In this document: positions 6,413-12,627 of the stretch, one piece after another
How the letters are laid out: each line of letters begins with the position of its first letter
How positions within the stretch are numbered: position 1 is the first letter of the stretch
From: Clostridiales bacterium
GTDB taxonomy: Bacteria > Bacillota > Clostridia > Caldicoprobacterales > UBA3941
Reading direction: 5' to 3'
Assembly (NCBI GenBank): GCA_012522165.1
Contig: JAAYKZ010000267.1
Coordinates: 1 to 13,694 of the forward strand
DNA: 13,694 nt
Notes under the pieces: generated by a model
Database searches by the model: none
What the model saw: the letters and a program-made list of their open reading frames with translations, nothing else
What the model was told of the DNA's origin: nothing
Translations under genes and position numbers: made by a program

Positions 6413-8923
6413 TTAAAATTTACAAATTTGCTGTTGTTTTATCATATTCAACCAATCATTATAATAAGCATATAAAGTACTCTCCTGAAGATCCCGAGGT
6501 TTTGGTTTCTCAATGAATTGGATTCTAACAAGCTTGTGACCAGATTCAACTTTGATAAAATTTAATTCCTCAAATACCTTAAGTATAAGCCTTAGCTGAA
6601 ATCCATTAATATCTACATCTGTATTCTTTTGATAATTCTCAATTAGTTCAATCCATCCTTGCCAGACAAGGGGTTTGTCTTTATTAGATTGTAGCCATCT
6701 ATAAAGAGAAGCAAAATCATTATATTGAACTAAATATTCTTTATCTATTACTGTATCCCTTTCTACTTTACCATCCTTGCTCACAATCTGACGGATTTTA
6801 GCATTGCCTAAACTCATACAATCTATAAGGCAATAAGGAATTTCATTTTCAAATACATAGATGTTTCTATAGTCTGAAAAAGGTATACTACTATAGCTAG
6901 GCGCGAAGACTATAGAATTTACACCAATACCAGCCCATCTATCTGGCTCTCCATAGCTTAAGGAAACCTTTTCAGTAAGATTATAATCCAATATTTTTTG
7001 AGCAATCCTTTGGCTATTTGATAGTGAATTTACTAGAATTACAGATCCTATTCTAGTTGTATTAATTTTCTCCATAATATCATCTATTTCTAATGGTTTC
7101 AAGGATGAGGGCTGGAGAGTAGATATTTTTTTATTATATTGCTTATTATACAAAAAATCACGAAAAAAAGCATCAAATAATTTCAGATAAAAGTAAGATA
7201 AAAACTCATCCCAATCTTGACTTTTACATAATGATATGTTTATTTGCTTAACATTAAATTGGAGTTTGCTTATACCTTTCCATTCATTTTTTTCTAAACC
7301 TGTAACCATAGATGCTCTATTTGCAGCTGATAGAGTTTCTAAACGCTGCCCCATTCCAAAATCAATTCCATCCCATAATCTTCGACATAATACTATAGAC
7401 ATCATAAGATTTTTACCATCATTACCGACCTGCTTGTTTGCATCTAGTTTCACATTATTTAATAAAAAGGCTGGAGATGGATTACCGATACCAAAGGGTT
7501 CTAATGCTTCTAACTCTTCCACTAGCTTATACGTTATATCACCAGGTTTAAGATCTAAATCGTATGAATATCTGGGAATCAGCATAGAATCATCAATTCT
7601 TTTACTGCAGTAATCTAATAACTGCTGTCTTAACTTTTCTATGTCTGCTTTAGCCAATGAAAATCCTGCAGCCTGCTCATGACCACCAAATTTTTGAAGC
7701 AAATCTGAACAATATTTCAATGCCTCGTATATACTAAATCCTTTTATGCTTCTTGCAGAACCAACACCTACCTCATCCTCTACAGCTATAAGTATACATG
7801 GTCGATAATATCGTTCAACAATCTTAGATGCCGCTATACCTATAACCCCAGGATTCCAACCCTCTTTACTTAATACTATTATTCTATCGGAACTTAAATC
7901 TACACTCTCCTCAATCATCTCTTCAGCTTCTCTTATAGTCTCTATCTCTATAGCTAGCCTGTGTCTATTATGTGTTTCCAATATCTGAGCCAAAGGGATG
8001 GCTTCAGTTAGATTCTTGGCAGTTAACAGTTCAAATCCTCTTAAAGGATCATCAATTCTGCCGGCAGCATTAAGCCTTGGAGCTAATCCAAAAGCTATAT
8101 TTCCCGTATTAATCTTTTTTCCCTTTAGACCAGATGTCTCTATTAGTGCTTCAATTCCGGGGCAGGGTAACTGATTTATTTTTTCTAAGCCCTTTGATAC
8201 TAATATTCTATTGTCCCCAATTAGTGGAACCACGTCAGCTACAGTTCCCAAAGCTATTAAGTCGATATACTCTTCTAAGCATTCCACGCCCCCTATAGCC
8301 TGTACTAATTTCCCTGCCACACCAACTCCCGCAAGGGGATGTCTGCTATAAAGATCAGCATCTCTAGATGGATTTATTACAGCTATAGCCTCTGGAAGAG
8401 TAGAGCCGCATTGATGATGATCAGTAATAATCATATCTATACCCAAGTCTTTGGCATACTTTACTTCAGTTACTGAGGTTATACCACAATCAACACTTAT
8501 AATTAGCTGAGTGCCTCTTTTATAAATATTTTCAATAGCTTTACAGTTAATGCCATAACCCTCATCCTGTCGAGTAGGTATATATACATCTACGGGACAA
8601 TCTTTACTTTTAAAAAAATTATATAGTACAGCACAACTAGTCATTCCGTCAACATCATAATCCCCATAAATAGTTATACGCTCTTTAGATGAAATTGCTC
8701 TCTCTATTCTTTCCACTGCTTTGTCCATGTCTTTAAGCTTAAAAGGATCGAATAATTTTACTATTGAAGGATTTAAAAAGGTCTGGGCACTCTCTATATC
8801 ATTAATTCCCCTATTTAGCAATATTCTAGATGTTACCCTAGAAATATCTAAAGCATTCTTAAAAAGCTCTATCATTGTATCTAAATCTTTTGCTGCAGGC
8901 TCAATAGGTTCAAATATCGCCAT
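6413..8923 (-). CDS. recJ: Single-stranded-DNA-specific 5'-3' exonuclease RecJ
   Basis: DHH-superfamily, Mn-dependent 5'-3' single-strand exonuclease acting in recombination and base-excision or mismatch repair. DHH motif I, GDYDVDGMTS, is near residue 90; DCG and ITDHH follow in IISVDCGITS and MIITDHHQCG; RLNAAGRID gives motif IV; the DHHA1 signature FGGHEQAAGFS lies near residue 415. After an OB-fold region comes a further segment of about 270 residues, the C-terminal extension seen in Firmicutes RecJ. Total length is 836 residues from this start. The frame also permits a GTG three codons upstream (8932), but AAGGTGA spans that GTG and is well spaced for the ATG at 8923. It lies 62 bases after secF, with a hairpin between them, and is closely followed by apt. 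Confidence 0.96.
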   Translation of the reverse strand: MAIFEPIEPAAKDLDTMIELFKNALDISRVTSRILLNRGINDIESAQTFLNPSIVKLFDPFKLKDMDKAVERIERAISSKERITIYGDYDVDGMTSCAVLYNFFKSKDCPVDVYIPTRQDEGYGINCKAIENIYKRGTQLIISVDCGITSVTEVKYAKDLGIDMIITDHHQCGSTLPEAIAVINPSRDADLYSRHPLAGVGVAGKLVQAIGGVECLEEYIDLIALGTVADVVPLIGDNRILVSKGLEKINQLPCPGIEALIETSGLKGKKINTGNIAFGLAPRLNAAGRIDDPLRGFELLTAKNLTEAIPLAQILETHNRHRLAIEIETIREAEEMIEESVDLSSDRIIVLSKEGWNPGVIGIAASKIVERYYRPCILIAVEDEVGVGSARSIKGFSIYEALKYCSDLLQKFGGHEQAAGFSLAKADIEKLRQQLLDYCSKRIDDSMLIPRYSYDLDLKPGDITYKLVEELEALEPFGIGNPSPAFLLNNVKLDANKQVGNDGKNLMMSIVLCRRLWDGIDFGMGQRLETLSAANRASMVTGLEKNEWKGISKLQFNVKQINISLCKSQDWDEFLSYFYLKLFDAFFRDFLYNKQYNKKISTLQPSSLKPLEIDDIMEKINTTRIGSVILVNSLSNSQRIAQKILDYNLTEKVSLSYGEPDRWAGIGVNSIVFAPSYSSIPFSDYRNIYVFENEIPYCLIDCMSLGNAKIRQIVSKDGKVERDTVIDKEYLVQYNDFASLYRWLQSNKDKPLVWQGWIELIENYQKNTDVDINGFQLRLILKVFEELNFIKVESGHKLVRIQFIEKPKPRDLQESTLYAYYNDWLNMIKQQQICKF

Positions 8924-8957
8924 AAACTTCACCTTATCTTCTATGTTATCAAAATTA

Positions 8958-8979
8958 AAAGCTTCCTTCAGGAAGCTTT
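8958..8979 (-). terminator. Hairpin between secF and recJ (weak terminator or processing site)
   Basis: A perfect 9-bp stem, AAAGCTTCC/GGAAGCTTT, closes a four-base TGAA loop seven bases after the secF stop codon. The following RNA reads TAATTTTG, a broken U run, so termination is probably partial. recJ has no obvious promoter in the remaining 35 bases, which argues for attenuation or mRNA processing within one operon. The stem is symmetrical and could also act on the plus strand, where no gene is present. Confidence 0.55.
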
Positions 8980-8985
8980 AATTAA

Positions 8986-9876
8986 CTATTTTGCAGTAGC
9001 CATTTTTCCATCTTTAGACTTTTCATCCCATACAGCCCATATGGAACCAGCTATAAAAACGGAGGAATATGTTCCTGCAATTAGACCTACTATGATAGGA
9101 AGAGTGAAATCCTTGATGGATTCTACCCCTAAAACATATAGGGCTGCTACAGCAAATATGGTAGTAAGGGAGGTGTTAAGAGTTCTTGTAATGCTTTGCC
9201 TTATACTCTCATTTACAATCTCCGACATAGGCGATTTTCTTCCCATGCGTTTTAGATTCTCCCTAACCCGATCAAAAATAACAATGGTATCGTTTATAGA
9301 ATAACCAACTATGGTAAGAACAGCTGCAATAAAAGAGCTATTAATCTGAATCCCTGTAATAGCTGTTACTGCTATCATAATCAATACATCATGAAGTAAG
9401 GCAATAACGGCAGCTACACCAGATTTTAGCTCAAATCTGATCCAGATATATACTAGCATCAAAGCAGAAGCTATCAACACAGACATAAGTGCATTTTGAA
9501 TAAGTGTTCTTCCCATAGTGGGTCCAACAAAATCTATACTAAATGCATCAGAACTCAGATTATACTTTTCTTGAAGGGCTTTAACAATATTTTCGTGAAT
9601 CTGCTGCTGATTTTCAAGATACCTCATTTTAATAATTGCATCTTGGTTATCCTGACCAGCACTTAATATATCAGCGTTAATATTTTGCTCATTAACGATG
9701 GCCCGTATATCATCCACATCAAAGGGGGATCCAATACTGACATGTATGGTGCTACCACCGATAAAATCTATTCCTAAGTTAAGCCCACGAACAGCAATAA
9801 CACCAATTCCGATGAGAATAATTGTTAGGGGTATGGCAATCCATATCTTTAAATGTTTTACTATATTAAAATTCAT
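8986..9876 (-). CDS. secF: Protein translocase subunit SecF
   Basis: Membrane partner of SecD; the pair uses the proton or sodium gradient to pull secreted proteins through SecYEG. It has 296 residues. One membrane helix at about 9-29 is followed by GLNLGIDFIGGS (31-42), an extracytoplasmic domain to about 125, then five helices in the C-terminal half. The family signature VGYSINDTIVIFDRVRE is at about 190-206 with the conserved Asp at 196. ATG at 9876 follows GGGAGG at 9 bases. It begins 15 bases after the secD stop, so the two are co-transcribed. The stop is TAG, after a lysine-rich tail. Confidence 0.97.
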   Translation of the reverse strand: MNFNIVKHLKIWIAIPLTIILIGIGVIAVRGLNLGIDFIGGSTIHVSIGSPFDVDDIRAIVNEQNINADILSAGQDNQDAIIKMRYLENQQQIHENIVKALQEKYNLSSDAFSIDFVGPTMGRTLIQNALMSVLIASALMLVYIWIRFELKSGVAAVIALLHDVLIMIAVTAITGIQINSSFIAAVLTIVGYSINDTIVIFDRVRENLKRMGRKSPMSEIVNESIRQSITRTLNTSLTTIFAVAALYVLGVESIKDFTLPIIVGLIAGTYSSVFIAGSIWAVWDEKSKDGKMATAK

Positions 9877-9891
9877 CCTTTTATGCCTCCC

Positions 9892-11127
9892 TTATATACC
9901 ATAAAGCTTTTTATTCTTAATATTCAGTCCAATGACCAGCTTTAAAACGAAGCGGTTAAAGGATATAGCCGTAAACATGCTCGCTATAATTCCTATTATC
10001 AAAGTTTTGGCAAATCCTTGTATAGGCCCTGTCCCAAAATAAAGGAGGACAACAGCAGCTATTAAAGTAGTGATATTAGAATCTAAAATTGCCCTAAAAG
10101 CTTTAGAGAAGCCCATATCCATAGCTGCCTTTATGGTTTTGCCTGAGCGTGCTTCTTCTTTTATTCTTTCAAATATAATTACGTTAGCATCTACAGCCAT
10201 ACCCACAGATAATATAATACCTGCTATACCAGGGAGAGTTAATGTTATCTTGGCAATTACTATAACTGCCATTACTATAATAATATATAGCACCAAAGCC
10301 AAATCGGCCGCTAATCCTGGTAATCTGTAATAGAGTAACATAAATAATAATACTGCAATTATACCTATTGTACCAGCTATTATAGCCTGTTTTAGAGCAT
10401 TAACGCCTAGTGTTGCACCAATAGTGCGGATCTCTACCTGTTCCAATTCCACAGGCAAGGCACCACTTTCTATCAAGTTAGCCAGCTGTTTTGCTTCTTC
10501 TATATCCTGCATTCCCTCAATAATACCTTCACCGCCTGTTATAGGACTGTTTACTCTAGGCTCAGATATAGGGTTTTTATCTAACAAAATCCTAATCACC
10601 TGTCCTTGGTACTTGGTAGTTGCTTCTGCAAACTTTTCAGCTCCTTCGGAATGAAGCTCGAAGGCAACTACAGGTTTATTACCTTGTCCATAGGCAGGTT
10701 TAGCAGATTTTACGTCTTTACCTGTGATGATAATGTCTCCTTCTGGTCCCTCAAACTCTAGGACAGCAGGCTTGGCCAATATATCAGCAAGCTCTTTAGG
10801 GTTTTGGATTCCTGGAATCTCAACTTGAATCCTATTATCCCCTTGTCTGGAATCAGGAGCTTCATTTTGTCCTTCCTTGTCCAATCTGCTTCGGATAACC
10901 CTCATAGCACCAGTTATCTTACTATCTTTATCCGGATCATTAGGCTCTACCTTAGCCTCATAGACTACATAAAGGCCTCCCTGTAAGTCCAATCCTTGGC
11001 GCACTTGTTGTCCTAATGGAGGAATTTCATAAGGCCCCCATAGAGGTATTCCATTTAGTGCTACGTATGATAAAAATGCAATAACAAAAATTACAATTAG
11101 CAGCTTCCAGCCGCTTTTAGCCTTCAT
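9892..11127 (-). CDS. secD: Protein translocase subunit SecD
   Basis: Works with SecF and YajC at the SecYEG channel. It has 411 residues, the short clostridial form. A single N-terminal helix (about 8-28) is followed by RQGLDLQGGLYVVYEA (43-58) and the large extracytoplasmic P1 region with its head insert (about 60-245). Five C-terminal helices span about 247-400. The conserved SVGMAVDANVIIFERIKEE is at about 307-325, with Asp313 as the likely proton or ion relay residue. ATG at 11127 follows GGGGG at 7 bases. It is the first gene after the promoter at 11212-11240. In many clostridia it directly follows scfB, which is missing here. Confidence 0.97.
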   Translation of the reverse strand: MKAKSGWKLLIVIFVIAFLSYVALNGIPLWGPYEIPPLGQQVRQGLDLQGGLYVVYEAKVEPNDPDKDSKITGAMRVIRSRLDKEGQNEAPDSRQGDNRIQVEIPGIQNPKELADILAKPAVLEFEGPEGDIIITGKDVKSAKPAYGQGNKPVVAFELHSEGAEKFAEATTKYQGQVIRILLDKNPISEPRVNSPITGGEGIIEGMQDIEEAKQLANLIESGALPVELEQVEIRTIGATLGVNALKQAIIAGTIGIIAVLLFMLLYYRLPGLAADLALVLYIIIVMAVIVIAKITLTLPGIAGIILSVGMAVDANVIIFERIKEEARSGKTIKAAMDMGFSKAFRAILDSNITTLIAAVVLLYFGTGPIQGFAKTLIIGIIASMFTAISFNRFVLKLVIGLNIKNKKLYGI

Positions 11128-11211
11128 CTTGTATCCCCCTTTTTTCTTTGCAAGCCAAACTAGCTTCTATGGAAATAAATTATACTAAAAAATAAAAATG
11201 TCACTTTATCA

Positions 11212-11240
11212 ATTATATTACTTTGAAAGATGTCAGTCAA
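11212..11240 (-). promoter_or_regulatory. Promoter of the secD-secF-recJ-apt-rel-dtd-MBL-hemZ unit
   Basis: The -35 box TTGACT (11240-11235) and -10 box TATAAT (11217-11212) are 17 bases apart, a near-consensus sigma-A site. Transcription would start near 11205, giving a leader of about 78 bases before secD. A second TATAAT (11184-11179) lies downstream but lacks a matching -35 box. This promoter makes the secD unit independent of scfA. Confidence 0.75.
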
Positions 11241-11294
11241 TAGCCTTAAAATCTTCCAAAAACCATATCCGGATGCAACATAATATACATAGAA

Positions 11295-11319
11295 ATAGCA
11301 GTAGCATCGCCACTGCTAT
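11295..11319 (-). terminator. 11-bp hairpin downstream of scfA (possible terminator)
   Basis: In the minus-strand RNA, ATAGCAGTGGC pairs with GCTACTGCTAT around a three-base GAT loop: 11 pairs including one G-U. That pair would be A-C on the plus strand, so the fold fits the minus-strand transcript better. The following sequence TTCTATGTATATT is a poor U run, so it may stabilise or process the scfA mRNA as much as terminate it. Confidence 0.45.
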
Positions 11320-11336
11320 AGGAAGTACGATAAATC

Positions 11337-11355
11337 TAAGCTACATAATAGCTTA
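11337..11355 (-). terminator. 7-bp hairpin directly after scfA
   Basis: TAAGCTA/TAGCTTA with a five-base TTATG loop starts four bases after the scfA stop codon and is followed by GATTTAT. It is too weak to be a good terminator alone. Together with the stronger hairpin 17 bases further on it could protect the 3' end of a short scfA message. Confidence 0.35.
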
Positions 11356-11359
11356 ATTT

Positions 11360-11500
11360 TTACTTTTGTTCACAATTCTGGTTTGCCACTGTACAAGAGG
11401 TCTTGCAAGCGGACTGGCAAGAAGCTTGACATTCGCCACATCCAGATTTTAATATCGTTTCCTTTAAGTTTCCCTTATGTAATGTCTTAATATGATTCAT
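11360..11500 (-). CDS. scfA: SCIFF six-cysteine RiPP precursor peptide
   Basis: Ribosomally made peptide of 46 residues, of the 'six cysteines in forty-five' family found across Clostridia; its biological role is unsettled. The leader starts MNHIKTLHKGNLKETILKSG and the core holds cysteines at 21, 24, 28, 32, 36 and 43 (core end: CKTSCTVANQNCEQK). In the studied C. thermocellum homologue a radical SAM maturase links Cys32 to Thr37, and both residues are at exactly those positions here. ATG at 11500 follows AAGGAGG (11508-11514) with 7 bases spacing, one of the strongest ribosome binding sites in the window, and there is a dedicated promoter. The maturase gene scfB, normally next, is absent before secD. 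Identification is very secure despite the size. Confidence 0.96.
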   Translation of the reverse strand: MNHIKTLHKGNLKETILKSGCGECQASCQSACKTSCTVANQNCEQK

Positions 11501-11543
11501 AATTATTCCTCCTTGGTACCAATATTAATAGAATTGTACCACA

Positions 11544-11572
11544 ATTATACAATAGCTAGCCCCTTTCTGCAA
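11544..11572 (-). promoter_or_regulatory. Promoter of scfA
   Basis: The -35 box TTGCAG (11572-11567) and -10 box TATAAT (11549-11544) are 17 bases apart. The site lies directly after the stop codon of the TIGR04086 gene and gives a leader of about 35-40 bases ending in the strong ribosome binding site. A GGTACC palindrome at 11515-11520 lies between the start site and that ribosome binding site. Confidence 0.75.
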
Positions 11573-11587
11573 GAATTTTGACCAATA

Positions 11588-11995
11588 TTATATATTTACT
11601 CCTATGATACCTCCCACAGCACCTGCAACTGCTCCTAAAAGAAGATCAGATAGGATAAGAGAACCCATAAAGTTAGATTCACCAAATAATGAGCTTATTA
11701 TAAAAGCAATAAGAATATATAAGATTCCAGTAATACCCCCTTTTAACCAGCCCATTTTTTTGCTTGCTCTAGCTGCTAGCAATCCACCAAAAGCTATACA
11801 AAGAGTTCGAACTACCTGAACTACTGGTGGTATTATGGATTCCTGTAAATCCGCTACCTTTATAATAACAGCAAATAATGTGAAGAAAATTAATGTAATA
11901 ATAATGGCAATTAGAGAGCCCTTTAATACTGCAATTATAGCGTTTACAACTGACTCAGGTTGCTGTCTATTTGAAGTTTTTCGAATTTTTTTCAT
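11588..11995 (-). CDS. TIGR04086-family four-helix membrane protein
   Basis: Small integral membrane protein of unknown function, 135 residues, of the TIGR04086 family that sits next to yajC and scfA in many clostridia. A basic N-terminus (MKKIRKTSNRQQ) precedes helices at about 25-46, 55-75, 85-103 and 113-134. Typical family segments are ESIIPPVVQVVRT, GGLLAARASKKMGWLKGG and the Gly/Ala-rich end GAVAGAVGGIIG. The frame also has an ATG seven codons earlier (12016), but nothing like a ribosome binding site precedes it. G-rich sequence (GAGGGGATGGGG) precedes the ATG at 11995, which I prefer. Gene context suggests a link to secretion or to SCIFF, but no function can be assigned. No clear promoter was found upstream, although the strong terminator after yajC implies one. 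Confidence 0.85.
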   Translation of the reverse strand: MKKIRKTSNRQQPESVVNAIIAVLKGSLIAIIITLIFFTLFAVIIKVADLQESIIPPVVQVVRTLCIAFGGLLAARASKKMGWLKGGITGILYILIAFIISSLFGESNFMGSLILSDLLLGAVAGAVGGIIGVNI

Positions 11996-12102
11996 TCTAC
12001 CCCATCCCCTCGCCATTTTTATAAGCTGATAAACCTAAGCCCTACATAAAAGAATAGTTAAAACTTTACTATAAAATATGCAACTAAACGGCCATATATA
12101 CC

Positions 12103-12117
12103 TACTTAAATTAAGTA
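12103..12117. promoter_or_regulatory. 15-bp palindrome upstream of the TIGR04086 gene (possible operator)
   Basis: TACTTAA-A-TTAAGTA is a perfect odd-length dyad in the region between the yajC terminator and the TIGR04086 start, about 110 bases upstream of that start. Size and symmetry are those of a protein-binding operator. AT-rich dyads also arise by chance and no regulator can be named. Confidence 0.25.
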
Positions 12118-12136
12118 AGAGAGGGGTACTTTATAC

Positions 12137-12185
12137 AAAAAAGGGCTACCCATGTCGAAACTATGTCGACGTTATGGGCCAGCCC
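12137..12185 (-). terminator. Strong intrinsic terminator after yajC
   Basis: Starting five bases after the yajC stop, the minus-strand RNA folds into a stacked stem. GGGCT (185-181) pairs with AGCCC (147-143), CCCAT (178-174) with ATGGG (153-149), and GTCGA (170-166) with TCGAC (158-154); the numbers are the last three digits of 12xxx. Small internal bulges separate the three helices. Six U (12142-12137) follow directly. This is the best terminator in the window and separates yajC from the downstream genes. Confidence 0.92.
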
Positions 12186-12190
12186 CATAT

Positions 12191-12505
12191 TTAGTCAGCT
12201 GTAATCTTATCTACACTCCTTACAGCCCAGCGCTCAAAAACCAACTTTACTTTGTCAACGCCTACTTCTACAGTAATAATATCTTCACGAATAGCAACAA
12301 TTTTACCACAAATTCCGCCAATTGTGGTAATATTGTCTCCCACAGCCAAATTTGCTAACATTTCCCTATTTTCTTTTTCTCTTTTTCTTTGTGGGCGTAT
12401 AATGAAAAAGTAGAAAACCACTATCATCAATATAAAAGGAAAAAAAGTGGCAATTAACCCCGCAGCCCCTGCCTCTGGTGCGCCTGCAGCAGCGGTTAAC
12501 AACAT
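12191..12505 (-). CDS. yajC: Preprotein translocase subunit YajC
   Basis: Small single-pass membrane protein that associates with SecD-SecF at the SecYEG channel. It has 104 residues. A short Ala/Gly-rich N-terminus is followed by one membrane helix at about 17-37, then the hallmark FFIIRPQRKREKENREML at the cytoplasmic face. The conserved core LAVGDNITTIGGICGKIVAI comes next and an acidic, valine-rich C-terminus ends the protein. ATG at 12505 follows GGGAGGG with 6 bases spacing. The gene has its own promoter and a strong terminator, so it looks monocistronic here, although in most clostridia it is grouped with tgt and secDF. Confidence 0.97.
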   Translation of the reverse strand: MLLTAAAGAPEAGAAGLIATFFPFILMIVVFYFFIIRPQRKREKENREMLANLAVGDNITTIGGICGKIVAIREDIITVEVGVDKVKLVFERWAVRSVDKITAD

Positions 12506-12583
12506 ATCTATCCCTCCCTTTGTAATTAATTTTGATCTTTCTCAATACTCATATCCATAGATATGTAACTAAATTACTAGTTT

Positions 12584-12612
12584 ATTATACATTATAAGGC
12601 TAAATATGGCAA
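12584..12612 (-). promoter_or_regulatory. Promoter of yajC
   Basis: The -35 box TTGCCA (12612-12607) and -10 box TATAAT (12589-12584) are 17 bases apart, lying just after the tgt stop codon. An extra TATAAT (12596-12591) lies inside the spacer. The start point would be near 12577, giving a leader of about 70 bases before yajC. Confidence 0.75.
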
Positions 12613-12627
12613 AGCAAATATCTAAAA

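Noticed and set aside
7236..7613. 125-codon plus-strand open frame opposite recJ
   Set aside because: No ribosome binding site or recognisable motif, and it lies opposite a well-conserved part of recJ. It is a shadow frame.
11179..11206. TATAAT at 11184-11179 as the main secD promoter
   Set aside because: No acceptable -35 box at 16-18 bases; the only close match (GTGACA) is 14 bases away. The site at 11212-11240 has both boxes with 17-base spacing.
11128..11359. Remnant of scfB between scfA and secD
   Set aside because: I could read no radical SAM (CX3CX2C) or SPASM-like cysteine motif in any frame; the interval is explained by hairpins and a promoter.
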